Shown in pieces: positions 26,401 to 34,211 of a DNA stretch of 40,960 nucleotides (position 1 is the first letter of the stretch; each line of letters opens with the position of its first letter). The translations under genes were made by a program, and so were the position numbers. Source of the DNA: Vreelandella subterranea (GTDB lineage: Bacteria > Pseudomonadota > Gammaproteobacteria > Pseudomonadales > Halomonadaceae); assembly GCF_900111305.1 (NCBI RefSeq), contig NZ_FOGS01000016.1, forward strand, positions 1 to 40,960. Direction: 5' to 3'. The notes under the pieces are model-generated. The model searched no databases, was not told the origin of the DNA, and saw only the letters and a list, made by a program, of their open reading frames with translations.

Positions 26401-27479
26401 TGCGGCGCGAACACCCGGTTCTGCTCGGCGTTGGAAAGCCGTGCGTACAGCGGCAGTACTTCACAGTCACGCAAATCAGCGCGGCGCAGCGTATCGGCCG
26501 TTTCACGAATTTCCCGCTCGCCGGGCAGGAACACCAGCACATCGCGAGGCCCCTGCTGCCAGCCCTTTTCACGCTCCAGCCCCTCGATCTCCTCGACCGC
26601 GTGGAGGATACCCTCTTGCAGGGTGCGGTCCTCTTCGTCCTCGCCGTCGCGTACCAGTGGCCGGTAATGCACCTCAACCGGATAAGCCCGGCCGGAGACT
26701 TCAACCGTCGGGGCGGGGCGCTGGGCACTGCCGAAATGGGCGGCAAATCGCGCCACGTCGATGGTGGCCGAGGTGATGATAACCGACAGGTCCGGGCGCT
26801 TGGGGAGCAGACGTTTCAGATAGCCCAGCAGGAAATCGATGTTGAGGCTGCGCTCGTGGGCTTCATCGATAATGATGGTGTCGTAGCGCAGCAAAAGCGG
26901 GTCGTGCTGGGTTTCCGCCAGCAGGATCCCGTCGGTCATCAGCTTGACCAGGGTGTTCTCGTTGCTCTGGTCGGTAAACCTGACCTGATACCCCACCTGC
27001 TCGCCAAGCGGCACCGCCAGTTCCTCGGCAAGCCGGGTGGCCACACTGCGCGCGGCAAGCCGCCGCGGCTGGGTGTGGCCTATCAGGCCACGCCGACCAC
27101 GGCCTAGCTCCAGGCACATTTTGGGTAACTGGGTGGTTTTACCCGACCCGGTTTCCCCCGCGACGACAACGACCTGATGGTCGCGCAGCGCCGCAAGAAT
27201 ATCCTCACGGCGTTCAACCACCGGCAATTCGTTCGGGTAGTTCCAGTTAAACGACTGGTTCTCTCGCTGGTGAAGCACCTGCTGCGCGCGCGCCACCTCG
27301 GGTTCCAGCTCGTTCAACCCCCGGTCGATGGGCTTACCCTCCTGCAGACGACGCGACAAACCGGCCAACCGCCGCTCGAAACGCTGGGCATCGCGTCGCA
27401 TCGTGTTGTTCACGGCGGACTTGAGCGTCTTGAGGCGTTGTGCATCGGAGGTCGTTGCGAGCGGCGTGTCGTTGGTCAC
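23490..27479 (-). CDS. hrpA: ATP-dependent RNA helicase HrpA
   Basis: This is a DEAH-box helicase of about 1329 residues, close to the E. coli HrpA length (1300). Walker A GETGSGKT is at about 108-115 and DEAH at 205-208, followed by SATID and the motif VI arginine fingers in QRMGRCGR. HA2 and OB domains and the long HrpA-specific C-terminal region follow. HrpA resolves stalled ribosomes. The frame opens at a GTG (27503), but the GTG at 27479 gives a more usual N-terminus and has AGGA upstream; neither ribosome site is strong. It lies between the fadD terminator and the ketoacyl synthase gene. Confidence 0.95.
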   Translation of the reverse strand: MTNDTPLATTSDAQRLKTLKSAVNNTMRRDAQRFERRLAGLSRRLQEGKPIDRGLNELEPEVARAQQVLHQRENQSFNWNYPNELPVVERREDILAALRDHQVVVVAGETGSGKTTQLPKMCLELGRGRRGLIGHTQPRRLAARSVATRLAEELAVPLGEQVGYQVRFTDQSNENTLVKLMTDGILLAETQHDPLLLRYDTIIIDEAHERSLNIDFLLGYLKRLLPKRPDLSVIITSATIDVARFAAHFGSAQRPAPTVEVSGRAYPVEVHYRPLVRDGEDEEDRTLQEGILHAVEEIEGLEREKGWQQGPRDVLVFLPGEREIRETADTLRRADLRDCEVLPLYARLSNAEQNRVFAPHRGRRIVLATNVAETSLTVPGIRYVIDPGLVRISRYSYRSKIQRLPVEPVSQASANQRMGRCGRIAEGVCIRLYDEDDFLARPAFTDPEIQRTNLASVILSMLALKLGDIEDFPFVDPPDSRFIKDGFRLLFELGAVDERQRLTALGRKLARLPIDPRLARMVLAGHEQGSLRDVLVVVSGLAIQDPRDRPADKRQAADQAHQRWHDPDSDFVALLNLWHGIDNAREALSGNQLRRWCRDHYINYLRVREWHDTFRQLRQLLRDMDIEVPAPTPAPADENEEQARQARRKTSGPLHKALLTGLLSNLGTLLENREYLGARNRKFMIHPGSGLAKKTPKWLMAFELVETSKLFARTVAKIDPQWIEPLASHLVKRSYSEPHWEMKRAQVVAFEQVTLFGLPIVTRRRVHYGPIAPAESRELFIRRALVEGEFHTKGEFFAHNRALIEEVESLEDRARRRDILVDEDTLFAFYDERLPSDIVNGKGFEHWRKQAEQQEPELLKFDIEALKARDAEDVTKAQYPDHLTLSGVAYPLSYHFDPDAEDDGVTLTVPAAMLPQLPEHALEWLVPGLLREKCIALMKALPKSIRRQVVPIPDWVDAALETLVPDERPLTEALGEFIRQRTGIRVHPDDWRFDTLPAHLMMNIRVVDHDGETLGQGRSLRALETTFEAAAKAGAQALSEQVSEAPDLSGLPEEPLPDSRVTTQAGIRVEAYPALVNEADTFKVTLFDHAAKAQAAHQMGVARLAMQQSPAQVKAIKALPALEKCALLFTNVGSKQALIDDVLVAVFTQTVAQAPIPRSAAELSDRLAAVKGDLVPHAEQLLGQVEAALKGHLAVSKILKGKLNFALALVYSDVKAQMQRLVYPGFITQAGEWLSEYPRYTEAALIRLEKAARERGRDQMLMQDIQAMEEKFDARRENERRGRVEDPSLVEFGWWLQELRVSLFAQQLGTRMPVSVKRLEKRWQEIISV

Positions 27480-27520
27480 GATATATCCAGGTCCTATGGG
27501 CACTTGCAGGGTGGCACGTA

Positions 27521-27554
27521 TAAAAAAGTCTGCCCGCTCAACCGAGCGGGCAGA
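27521..27554 (-). terminator. Terminator of fadD
   Basis: A perfect 11-base stem TCTGCCCGCTC (27529-27539) / GAGCGGGCAGA (27544-27554) has a four-base loop and six T's on the minus strand. It ends fadD and sits 42 bases before the hrpA start. Confidence 0.92.
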
Positions 27555-27600
27555 TCATTGTAACGCGTTCGCTTAGTCGGCGCATAAATCGCGCCACCGA

Positions 27601-29277
27601 TTAAGCGTCAGCGGAGGTGTTATCTTCGTCACGGAGCTGACGGCGCAGCACCTTACCGACGTTCGTTTTGGGCAGCTCATCGCGAAACTCGATGTGCTTC
27701 GGCACTTTGTAACCGGCAAGTTCACTCTTGCACCAGCGACGCAGCGTTTCGGCATCCAGCTCGGGATTTTTGCTGACCACGAACAGCTTGATGGCCTCTC
27801 CCGCCGCTTCATCGGCAACGCCTACCGCGGCTGACTCGACCACATCGGGATGTCCGGCCACGACGTCTTCCACTTCGTTGGGATAAACATTGAATCCCGA
27901 GACCAGAATCATGTCTTTCTTGCGGTCCACAATACGGATGTAGCCGTCTTCCTGGAGCACGGCAATATCACCGGTATAGAACCAGCCGTCGGCATCAATG
28001 GAGGCGCGCGTCTCTTCCTCACGCTGCCAGTAGCCCTTCATGACCTGAGGGCCCTGCACACACAGCTCGCCAGGCTCGCCCAGCGGCTGGTCCTGACCGT
28101 CGGCATTGACGACTTTGACCGCCGTCCCTGCCACCGGTTTGCCAATCGTGCCTAGCTGAATGGCATCCGACGGGTTGAAACTGACAATCGGCGAGGTTTC
28201 CGTGAGTCCGTAGCCTTCCGAGATGGGACACCCCGTTACCTCTTCCCAGCGCTTCGCGGAGGTTTTCGTCAAGGCCATACCGCCAGAAATGGTCAGGTGC
28301 AGTTTCGAGAAGTCGAGCTGCTTGAAGTCCTCGCGATTGCACAGCGCATTGAACAGTGTATTGAGACCAATAAAGGCGGTAAACGGCATGCCCTTCAATG
28401 ACTTGATAAAGCCATCCAGATCACGCGGGTTAGTGATCAATACCGAATGGTTGCCAGTCTCCATCAGAAACAGGCAGTTCACGGTAAAGGTGTAAATGTG
28501 GTACACGGGCAACGGCGCAATCACCAGTTCGTTGCCATCGGTCAGGTTACCGCCGATAGCCTGTCGGGCCTGCAGCATGTTGGCGACAAGGTTACGGTGG
28601 GTCAGCATCGCCCCTTTGGGCATGCCGGTGGTCCCCCCGGTATATTGAAGCGCGGCCAGGTCCTCCTGGTCTCGGGTGACTTCGCGGTGACTCAAGGCCT
28701 GCCCTTTATTCAACGCATCGCGCAGACGCACCGACTGAGGTAACGAAAAGCGCGGGACCATTTTCTTGATGTACTTGACCACGCTGTTGATCAGCAGCCG
28801 CTTGGGGAAGTCGTGCAGGTCGGCAAGCTCCGTCACGACCACATGCTTGATCTCCGTTTTGTCGAGCACGCGCTCGAGCTTGTCCGCCATGTTGGCCAGG
28901 ATCACAATCGCCTTGGCGTTGGCATCCTTGAACTGGTGGGCCATTTCGCGCTCGGTATACAGCGGGTTGGTGTTGACCACCACCAGGCCCGCGCGCAGCG
29001 CACCAAATACCGCCACCGGGAACTGCAGCACATTGGGCAGTTGAATGGCGATCCGGTCACCGGGCACCAGGTCGGTTTCATGCTGTAACCAGGCGGCAAA
29101 ATTGGCCGATAACCGGTCAAGGTCAGCAAAGCTGAGCGTTTTGCCCATGCAGCTAAATGCCGGCTTGTCTTTGAAACGTTCAACGGCCGTGTGGAAAACG
29201 TCGGTCACGGCACCGTACTGCTCTAACCCCTCGAGCACGGGACCGCGAAGAATAGGGGCATCAGCTTGTTCGCTCAT
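27601..29277 (-). CDS. fadD: Long-chain fatty acid-CoA ligase
   Basis: This 558-residue ANL-family enzyme is similar in length to E. coli FadD (561). It activates long-chain fatty acids on the inner face of the membrane. The AMP motif YTGGTTGMPKG is at 212-222. The linker region includes GYGLTETSP, then YTGDIAVLQEDGYIRIVDRKKDMI with the FadD signature SGFNVYPNEVE. The catalytic Lys is in NVGKVLRR. The ATG at 29277 follows GGAG. A PsrA-type palindrome lies about 105 bases upstream. It follows yafJ on the same strand, after a 141-base gap with its own likely promoter. Confidence 0.94.
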   Translation of the reverse strand: MSEQADAPILRGPVLEGLEQYGAVTDVFHTAVERFKDKPAFSCMGKTLSFADLDRLSANFAAWLQHETDLVPGDRIAIQLPNVLQFPVAVFGALRAGLVVVNTNPLYTEREMAHQFKDANAKAIVILANMADKLERVLDKTEIKHVVVTELADLHDFPKRLLINSVVKYIKKMVPRFSLPQSVRLRDALNKGQALSHREVTRDQEDLAALQYTGGTTGMPKGAMLTHRNLVANMLQARQAIGGNLTDGNELVIAPLPVYHIYTFTVNCLFLMETGNHSVLITNPRDLDGFIKSLKGMPFTAFIGLNTLFNALCNREDFKQLDFSKLHLTISGGMALTKTSAKRWEEVTGCPISEGYGLTETSPIVSFNPSDAIQLGTIGKPVAGTAVKVVNADGQDQPLGEPGELCVQGPQVMKGYWQREEETRASIDADGWFYTGDIAVLQEDGYIRIVDRKKDMILVSGFNVYPNEVEDVVAGHPDVVESAAVGVADEAAGEAIKLFVVSKNPELDAETLRRWCKSELAGYKVPKHIEFRDELPKTNVGKVLRRQLRDEDNTSADA

Positions 29278-29381
29278 GGGCAATCTCCAGTTTCCATGTC
29301 GATGTCGTCACCGACCTTGTTGTTGTCGAGTCGCGAAGAACGCAACGATATACGACTGACCTACCACTGTAAAACGATCGA

Positions 29382-29399
29382 TTGAAACTTTCGTTTCAA
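29382..29399. promoter_or_regulatory. PsrA-type palindromic operator upstream of fadD
   Basis: TTGAAACTTTCGTTTCAA has perfect 7-base arms (TTGAAAC / GTTTCAA) around four bases. It contains GAAAC-N4-GTTTC, fitting the PsrA consensus. It lies in the fadD upstream region, just upstream of a possible minus-strand promoter (TTTACA, 17 bases, TATCGT). Confidence 0.68.
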
Positions 29400-29418
29400 C
29401 TTTAGCCCTAACCTCCTA

Positions 29419-30204
29419 TCATGCCTGACTTAAATAGCGCGCCTGAATGCATCCATCTCGCCACACCAGCAATTCCCCCGGCTGCATGCGGCACCAGTGT
29501 TCATTATGGGTCAGTGGTTCGGTCGCAATCACCGACACGATATCGTTGGGCGTGGTATGTTCGGCAAAGTTGACCGTTAGTTCGGCATCAGACAGTTCAG
29601 CCTCACCAAAAGGCGCAGCACGGGTGATATGAGCAAGCTTAGTTGAACAGTAGGTATAGAGATACGTGCCGTCAGAAAGCAGTAGATTAAAGACACCCAA
29701 GGTTCGCAACCGCTCGCAAAGACCATGGAGCGTTTGCCAAAGCGGCGCCTGCTCGTCCGGCGGGGTTGGAAAGGCACGCCTCAGCTCGCTCATCAGCCAG
29801 CAGAAAGCATGCTCGCTATCCGTGCTACCCACGGGGGTATAAACGCCCAACGGTAAAGGCTGCCAGTCGCTCAGCTGACCATTGTGGGCGTAGCACCAGG
29901 GCCGCCCCCACATTTCACGGGTAAACGGATGGGTATTGGCCAAGGTGACTCCACCAACATTGGCCTGACGAATATGACTGATCACGACATTGGATTTGAT
30001 CGGGTAATCGCAGATCAGTCTCGCGATGGGCGAGTCTACCGACGGATGGGGGTCGCGAAACTCCCGGTAGCCTCCTTCTTCATAGAAGGCAATGCCCCAA
30101 CCGTCCCGATGCGGTCCTGTTCCGCCGCCCCGGTGCAGGAAGCCTGCGAAGCTGAAACAGATATCGGTGGGCACATTGGCGCTCATTCCCAACAGCTCAC
30201 ACAT
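29419..30204 (-). CDS. yafJ: Class II glutamine amidotransferase YafJ
   Basis: This 261-residue protein has an Ntn-type glutaminase domain with the nucleophile Cys2 exposed after removal of Met1 (MCELLGMSANVPTDICFSF, almost identical to E. coli YafJ). RGGGTGPHRDGWGI, HIRQAN and the AHNG loop complete the glutamine site. Its physiological acceptor is unknown; the fold is that of GatD/PurF glutaminases. CAGGAG precedes the start. It follows the small membrane protein gene by 19 bases. Confidence 0.92.
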   Translation of the reverse strand: MCELLGMSANVPTDICFSFAGFLHRGGGTGPHRDGWGIAFYEEGGYREFRDPHPSVDSPIARLICDYPIKSNVVISHIRQANVGGVTLANTHPFTREMWGRPWCYAHNGQLSDWQPLPLGVYTPVGSTDSEHAFCWLMSELRRAFPTPPDEQAPLWQTLHGLCERLRTLGVFNLLLSDGTYLYTYCSTKLAHITRAAPFGEAELSDAELTVNFAEHTTPNDIVSVIATEPLTHNEHWCRMQPGELLVWRDGCIQARYLSQA

Positions 30205-30223
30205 TGACGCGCTCCTGTCCGGC

Positions 30224-30649
30224 TTAACGGATCACCGGTTCGCGGCGGCGCGTTTCTTCGCGGTCGCTGGCCGCTTTTTCCTCGGCCACAGGCGCATCGA
30301 CGACCTTGTTACGCCCTCGCCACCAAAGTAACACCCCCACTACCCCGCCGATGGCCACACCAAGTACCAAACACAGCAGGCCATTACGCAGGGCACCACC
30401 GTTGCTCTCTAAAAACCCCACAGCGGCGACCATGGCGGAAGGTGCCCACCCCGTGTAAAACTCGCCCTCTTCCACCAGCGGCAACCGAAAGGGTGCAGGC
30501 GCCCACATCGCACCGCCAATGCACCATGTCAGCAACAGGCGCGGCAGCCTGGGTAAAAAGGCGAACGCAAAATAAATAGCCACGAACACGACCAGTGACA
30601 GGCCGTAATAACTCAACCACAACAGTGACATTGAATCAGCAAACAGCAT
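30224..30649 (-). CDS. Small membrane protein of unknown function
   Basis: The protein is about 141 residues. Hydrophobic stretches lie at about 6-32 and near 100-120, with a possible weaker one between at about 33-50. A charged C-terminal tail (KVVDAPVAEEKAASDREETRRREPVIR) follows. I do not recognise the family. The ATG at 30649 has AGGAG but with a short spacing; an ATG at 30661 is the alternative, and the longer frame to 30787 overlaps the divergent peptidase promoter. It is probably co-transcribed with yafJ. Confidence 0.65.
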   Translation of the reverse strand: MLFADSMSLLWLSYYGLSLVVFVAIYFAFAFLPRLPRLLLTWCIGGAMWAPAPFRLPLVEEGEFYTGWAPSAMVAAVGFLESNGGALRNGLLCLVLGVAIGGVVGVLLWWRGRNKVVDAPVAEEKAASDREETRRREPVIR

Positions 30650-30712
30650 AATACTCCTCATGAGGGTGCACTCACCCAACGTAGATTTCCCGTTTATGGT
30701 ACCTATCAATTT

Positions 30713-32794
30713 ATGAAAGCACAGCCAGCTTTGAACAACAGCCACCCGGTCAGCACCTATTTTCGTGCGGATGATCCACACTGGCACTGGCTAGAGCAGC
30801 GTGACAGCGCCGATGTCAGCCAATTTTTAAGCGCGGCTAACCAGCAGCATGCCGAATGGTTCAAACCGCTGGAACCGCTTGCCGACGCGCTTTATGAAAG
30901 CCACCTGCGCCGACGGGAACTCGCGGTCACCAGCCTTCCGACAACGCTCGACCACTTTACGTTCTGGAGCGAAACCGCCGCCGATGAGGAATACCCCCGC
31001 TGGTGGCGTCACCCCAACGGTCAGCCCGACGCCTCTGAATGCGTTCTGGCGGTACCCGACCTTGCCACCGGGCAGCCATTCTACGAAATGGGCGACATGG
31101 CGCTGTCACCGGATGAAGCATGGCTGGCCTGGACCGACGACACCCAGGGAGACGAGCGGTTTACCCTGTGGCTAAAACGCCTGCCCGACGGTCAACCGGT
31201 TCAGTTGCTCAGCGACATCGGCCCCGGCATCTGCTGGGCAGAAGACCAGACCGCAGGCCGTGCCTCGCTGCTGTTTACCCGCTTCGACGACACCCAACGC
31301 CCGGACAGCATTTGGTGCCTGCCCATCAGCCTTGACCACACACCGCACTCCCAGCCAGCGACGTTATTGCTGCGCGAGGACGACCCGGAGTTTTGGCTGG
31401 GCATGGGCAAAACCCGTTCCCGTGAGTGGCTGGTGCTTGAAAGCGCCTCCAAAGACACCAGTGAAGTCCACGTGGTGCCAGCCCGAACGCCGACCGATAC
31501 ACCCCGCTGTCTTCAAACTCGACAACCCGGCGTTGAGTATACGGTAGACCATCGTCCCGGCGTATTTTATCGGCTGCATAATCAAGCCAGCGCCCATTTC
31601 CAGCTTGACGTGTTGGCCATCGAGGCACTGAATAGCGACTCGCCTGCATGGCAGCCCCTCGTCCCGGCGCGGGAAGACGCTACCCTGGAGGGCATAGATG
31701 CCTTCGCCTGGGGGCTGATGCTTGCTGAACGCGATCATGATCGAGCGCAGGTGCGACTGCGTCGTCTGGACCTCAACCCGCAGCAGCATATCACCCGGGA
31801 CGACTACCTCGACCAACCCGAATCGCTGTGCTCACAGCTGCTTGAGGACGCCCCCCACTTCGATACCCAGGTGCTGCGTCTGCGGGAAGAATCGTTTACC
31901 CGTCCGCCCAGCTGGTATGCCCTGGACCTGACCACCGGGGAGCGCACACTGCTCAAACGCGTGCCGGTATATGGCAGCCTGGCACCGGAACAGCTTGTCA
32001 GTCAGCGGATCTGGGCGACCAGTGCCGACGGCCAGCGTGTTCCTGTCTCGGTCGTTACGCGTAGCGACCTGGCCAACCAGCCGCTGCCCACCCTGTTATA
32101 TGGCTATGGTGCTTACGGAGAACCCCTCGACCCGTGGTTTTCCATTGCCCGCCTGGAACTGCTCGAGCGGGGTATTGCCTTTGCCGTGGCCCACGTGCGT
32201 GGAGGCGGCGAGCGTGGCGAGCCTTGGTATCTGGACGGCAAGATGGCCCACAAGGAACACAGCTTTGACGACTTTCTAGCCGCCCGCGATGCCCTGGTGG
32301 CGCAAGGCTTGAGCGATCCACAGCGAATTGTCGCCTGTGGCGCAAGCGCTGGCGGCCTGCTGGTGGGCACCTGCCTCAATCGCGCCCCTGAGTCGTTTTG
32401 CGCCGGTGTCCTCGAGGTACCGTTTCTCGACGTGCTACGCACCATGCAGAATCCGTCGCTGCCGTTGACCACCGCCGAATACAGCGAATGGGGCAACCCG
32501 GTCGACCCGCAGGTGGCCGAACGTATCCGCCATTATTCGCCCATCGACAACGTGACGGCCCAACGCTACCCGGCGTTGTGGCTGGAAGGCAGCTGGTTTG
32601 ATACCCGGGTTAGCTATTGGGAACCGGCGAAATTCTATGCGCGGGTCAGCCAACTCCAGCAAGGCGACGCGCCGGTATTGCTACACACCGATATGAGTAG
32701 TGGCCACGGCGGCGCCTCCGGCCGTTTCAAGGCGTGGCGCGATGCCGCTCGCCAGGATGCCTTTATTCTCTGGGCGCTAGGCTTGGTGGATTGA
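30713..32794 (+). CDS. ptrB: Oligopeptidase B (S9A serine peptidase)
   Basis: This 693-residue cytoplasmic peptidase has an N-terminal seven-bladed beta-propeller (about 70-420) and a C-terminal alpha/beta hydrolase. The catalytic triad is Ser545 (GASAGG), Asp630 (FDTRVSYWEP) and His665 (SSGHGG). Oligopeptidase B cleaves short peptides after Lys/Arg; a prolyl-oligopeptidase specificity cannot be excluded. The ATG at 30713 lacks a good ribosome site. The gene is divergent from the small membrane protein gene, leaving about 63 bases for two promoters. Confidence 0.92.
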   Translation: MKAQPALNNSHPVSTYFRADDPHWHWLEQRDSADVSQFLSAANQQHAEWFKPLEPLADALYESHLRRRELAVTSLPTTLDHFTFWSETAADEEYPRWWRHPNGQPDASECVLAVPDLATGQPFYEMGDMALSPDEAWLAWTDDTQGDERFTLWLKRLPDGQPVQLLSDIGPGICWAEDQTAGRASLLFTRFDDTQRPDSIWCLPISLDHTPHSQPATLLLREDDPEFWLGMGKTRSREWLVLESASKDTSEVHVVPARTPTDTPRCLQTRQPGVEYTVDHRPGVFYRLHNQASAHFQLDVLAIEALNSDSPAWQPLVPAREDATLEGIDAFAWGLMLAERDHDRAQVRLRRLDLNPQQHITRDDYLDQPESLCSQLLEDAPHFDTQVLRLREESFTRPPSWYALDLTTGERTLLKRVPVYGSLAPEQLVSQRIWATSADGQRVPVSVVTRSDLANQPLPTLLYGYGAYGEPLDPWFSIARLELLERGIAFAVAHVRGGGERGEPWYLDGKMAHKEHSFDDFLAARDALVAQGLSDPQRIVACGASAGGLLVGTCLNRAPESFCAGVLEVPFLDVLRTMQNPSLPLTTAEYSEWGNPVDPQVAERIRHYSPIDNVTAQRYPALWLEGSWFDTRVSYWEPAKFYARVSQLQQGDAPVLLHTDMSSGHGGASGRFKAWRDAARQDAFILWALGLVD

Positions 32795-32807
32795 TCCAAT
32801 CCTGATA

Positions 32808-32844
32808 GATCGTTTTATGAAAGATAGTTTTATGAAAGATCGTT
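32808..32844 (+). repeat. Short tandem repeat after ptrB
   Basis: GATCGTTTTATGAAA (32808-32822) is followed directly by GATAGTTTTATGAAA (32823-32837), one base different, and then GATCGTT (32838-32844). The unit is 15 bases. No coding frame uses it. Its role is unknown. Confidence 0.8.
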
Positions 32845-32856
32845 AGACGGAAGGAT

Positions 32857-32881
32857 TTTTATGGAAAAGATTTCCATAAAA
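32857..32881. repeat. AT-rich inverted repeat
   Basis: TTTTATGGAAA (32857-32867) and TTTCCATAAAA (32871-32881) are perfect 11-base arms around AGA. It might form a weak hairpin or be an operator for the small gene at 32948. No T-tract follows on the plus strand, so it is not a clear terminator for ptrB. Confidence 0.65.
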
Positions 32882-32892
32882 TAGAATCATGT

Positions 32893-32905
32893 GGCATATT
32901 ATGCC
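32893..32905. promoter_or_regulatory. Candidate operator/promoter element of the 53-residue gene
   Basis: GGCATATTATGCC is a perfect 13-base palindrome containing TATTAT, a plausible -10 box on the plus strand, about 43 bases upstream of the small gene. A second small stem, AGGTT/AACCT (32922-32926 and 32931-32935), lies just before its ribosome site. Confidence 0.4.
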
Positions 32906-32947
32906 TTAGTCTTACAGACCAAGGTTGTAAAACCTCAAGGAGATACC

Positions 32948-33109
32948 ATGCCACATCACGATCATTTCCCGACCATTTGGGATACACCGCGCCAGCCCCG
33001 CAAAGCAAAAGCGCCATCGCCTGCGCAAGCGGTAACGCAGGCAGCAAAACCAGCGAAAGAGGCATTTTTATCGATCTGGGATAAGCCAACACGCAAGTCA
33101 GCCGTTTAA
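32948..33109 (+). CDS. 53-residue protein with duplicated FxxIWDxP motif
   Basis: This small protein is well supported by an AAGGAG ribosome site six bases before the ATG. It has FPTIWDTPRQ (residues 7-16) near the N-terminus and FLSIWDKPTR (41-50) near the C-terminus, joined by a Lys/Ala/Pro-rich linker (about 17-40). The net charge is positive and no signal or TM segment is seen. I do not recognise the family. The paired motif suggests two copies of a short binding peptide on a flexible tether. The upstream region holds several palindromes and a tandem repeat. Confidence 0.72.
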   Translation: MPHHDHFPTIWDTPRQPRKAKAPSPAQAVTQAAKPAKEAFLSIWDKPTRKSAV

Positions 33110-33133
33110 CAAACAGGGGTGGGAATGCACATG

Positions 33134-33163
33134 CTACCCATAAGCAGGGCGCTACATGGGTAG
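33134..33163. other. Hairpin between convergent small gene and ycgN
   Basis: CTACCCAT (33134-33141) pairs with ATGGGTAG (33156-33163). It spans the ycgN stop codon and lies 25 bases after the small gene. No T-tract is present, so it is only a weak candidate for a transcript end. Confidence 0.4.
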
Positions 33164-33607
33164 TACGGCGATGATATGGGATTCCAGCCGGTGTTCGGGA
33201 ACATCATCCTGAGAAACGGCATAGCTGCGCACACTCACCCCTTTGCGATGGACTCGCTCGGCATCGTTGCTGAGTAAAGGGTGCCAGCCGGCCAGCTTGC
33301 GCCCTTCGGCGACACGCCGGTAGCCACAGGTGGGCGGCAACCAGGTGAATTCTTTCACCAGCTCAGGAGTCAGCTGAGTACAGTCGGGGACGAAGTCAAA
33401 ACGATTTTCGTAATCGCTGCATTGGCAACTATGCGTATCCAGCAGCCGACAGGCCACATTGAGCACCGCCAGCTCCTGGCTTTCTTCATCGTGCAGCTTC
33501 AACAGGCAGCACTGCCCGCAGCCATCGCAGAGTGCCTCCCACTCGGCCGTGGTCAGTTCTTCCAGCGTATAGCGCTCCCAAAAGCGCTCGCGTAACGCGC
33601 CTGTCAT
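33152..33607 (-). CDS. ycgN: YcgN-family cysteine cluster protein
   Basis: This 151-residue protein has the family cluster CDGCGQCC (Cys27, 30, 33, 34) and further cysteines at 53, 61, 63, 76 and 94. The pattern suggests a metal or iron-sulfur site related to the CxxCxxCC (UPF0153) group. The function is unknown. It is the last gene of the rnd-ycgL-acpH-ycgN run, ten bases after acpH. Confidence 0.92.
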   Translation of the reverse strand: MTGALRERFWERYTLEELTTAEWEALCDGCGQCCLLKLHDEESQELAVLNVACRLLDTHSCQCSDYENRFDFVPDCTQLTPELVKEFTWLPPTCGYRRVAEGRKLAGWHPLLSNDAERVHRKGVSVRSYAVSQDDVPEHRLESHIIAVLPM

Positions 33608-33617
33608 TGGATCACCT

Positions 33618-34211
33618 TCACTTGCTAGTCGTATGCGTTGGGAAACGACGCTCGGTACCTAGCGCATCAAAAAGCGCGGGCCAGAGTTCATCAAAATCGC
33701 TCTTCAACTGAGCGTAATCCTCGTGCAGCCATGGGACAAGCTCCGCCAACCGATTGGGTCCTGACAGACGTCTGCCTACGCCAGCAATGGCCTGGCAGGT
33801 GAAATCGAAATCGGCATAGCGGCGCAGCCAGTCGTGGGTGATCAAGGGCTCCACCATGGGGGCCAGGCGGTCAGGCGCCGAGCGCTCATTCAACAGCCGA
33901 TAGCAGCGCTCGATCAATGCCGGCTGTGAGGCGTCGGCATGGTGTTCAAGGGAAAGAAAGTGGTCCCAGACAATATCCAGCGCAATGCCCATGAAGCGTC
34001 GCTGAGCGGGGGGCGACCGACGCAACGCCGCCTTGACGCAGTGATGTCCGTCCACCCAGGCGTCCACACGGCGGTGGTGACGGATACCCAGGGCCGTATC
34101 ATCAGGCCAGGCGGCCAGATCGCGGCCCTTGACCCCATCGGCAATCAGATTGCCGTAGAGGAAGTCATCGCTGCCGTCGCGGGCAAGCCAGGCATGGGCG
34201 AGAAAATTCAT
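33618..34211 (-). CDS. acpH: Acyl carrier protein phosphodiesterase
   Basis: This 197-residue protein is close to E. coli AcpH (193). It belongs to the HD-like family that removes 4'-phosphopantetheine from holo-ACP. Recognisable motifs are MNFLAHAWLA at the start, then GNLIADGVKG, IRHHRRVDAWVD and DIVWDHFL, which carry the metal-binding His/Asp. Its ATG overlaps the ycgL stop (ATGA). It is placed in the conserved ycgL neighbourhood. Confidence 0.88.
   Translation of the reverse strand: MNFLAHAWLARDGSDDFLYGNLIADGVKGRDLAAWPDDTALGIRHHRRVDAWVDGHHCVKAALRRSPPAQRRFMGIALDIVWDHFLSLEHHADASQPALIERCYRLLNERSAPDRLAPMVEPLITHDWLRRYADFDFTCQAIAGVGRRLSGPNRLAELVPWLHEDYAQLKSDFDELWPALFDALGTERRFPTHTTSK

Noticed and set aside
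26400..27107. Plus-strand open frame of 235 codons in hrpA
   Set aside because: Antisense to the helicase core motifs; no ribosome site or family match.
32808..32844. Possible mobile-element or attachment-site repeat
   Set aside because: Only two and a half copies of a 15-base unit, no integrase, tRNA or matching second site nearby.
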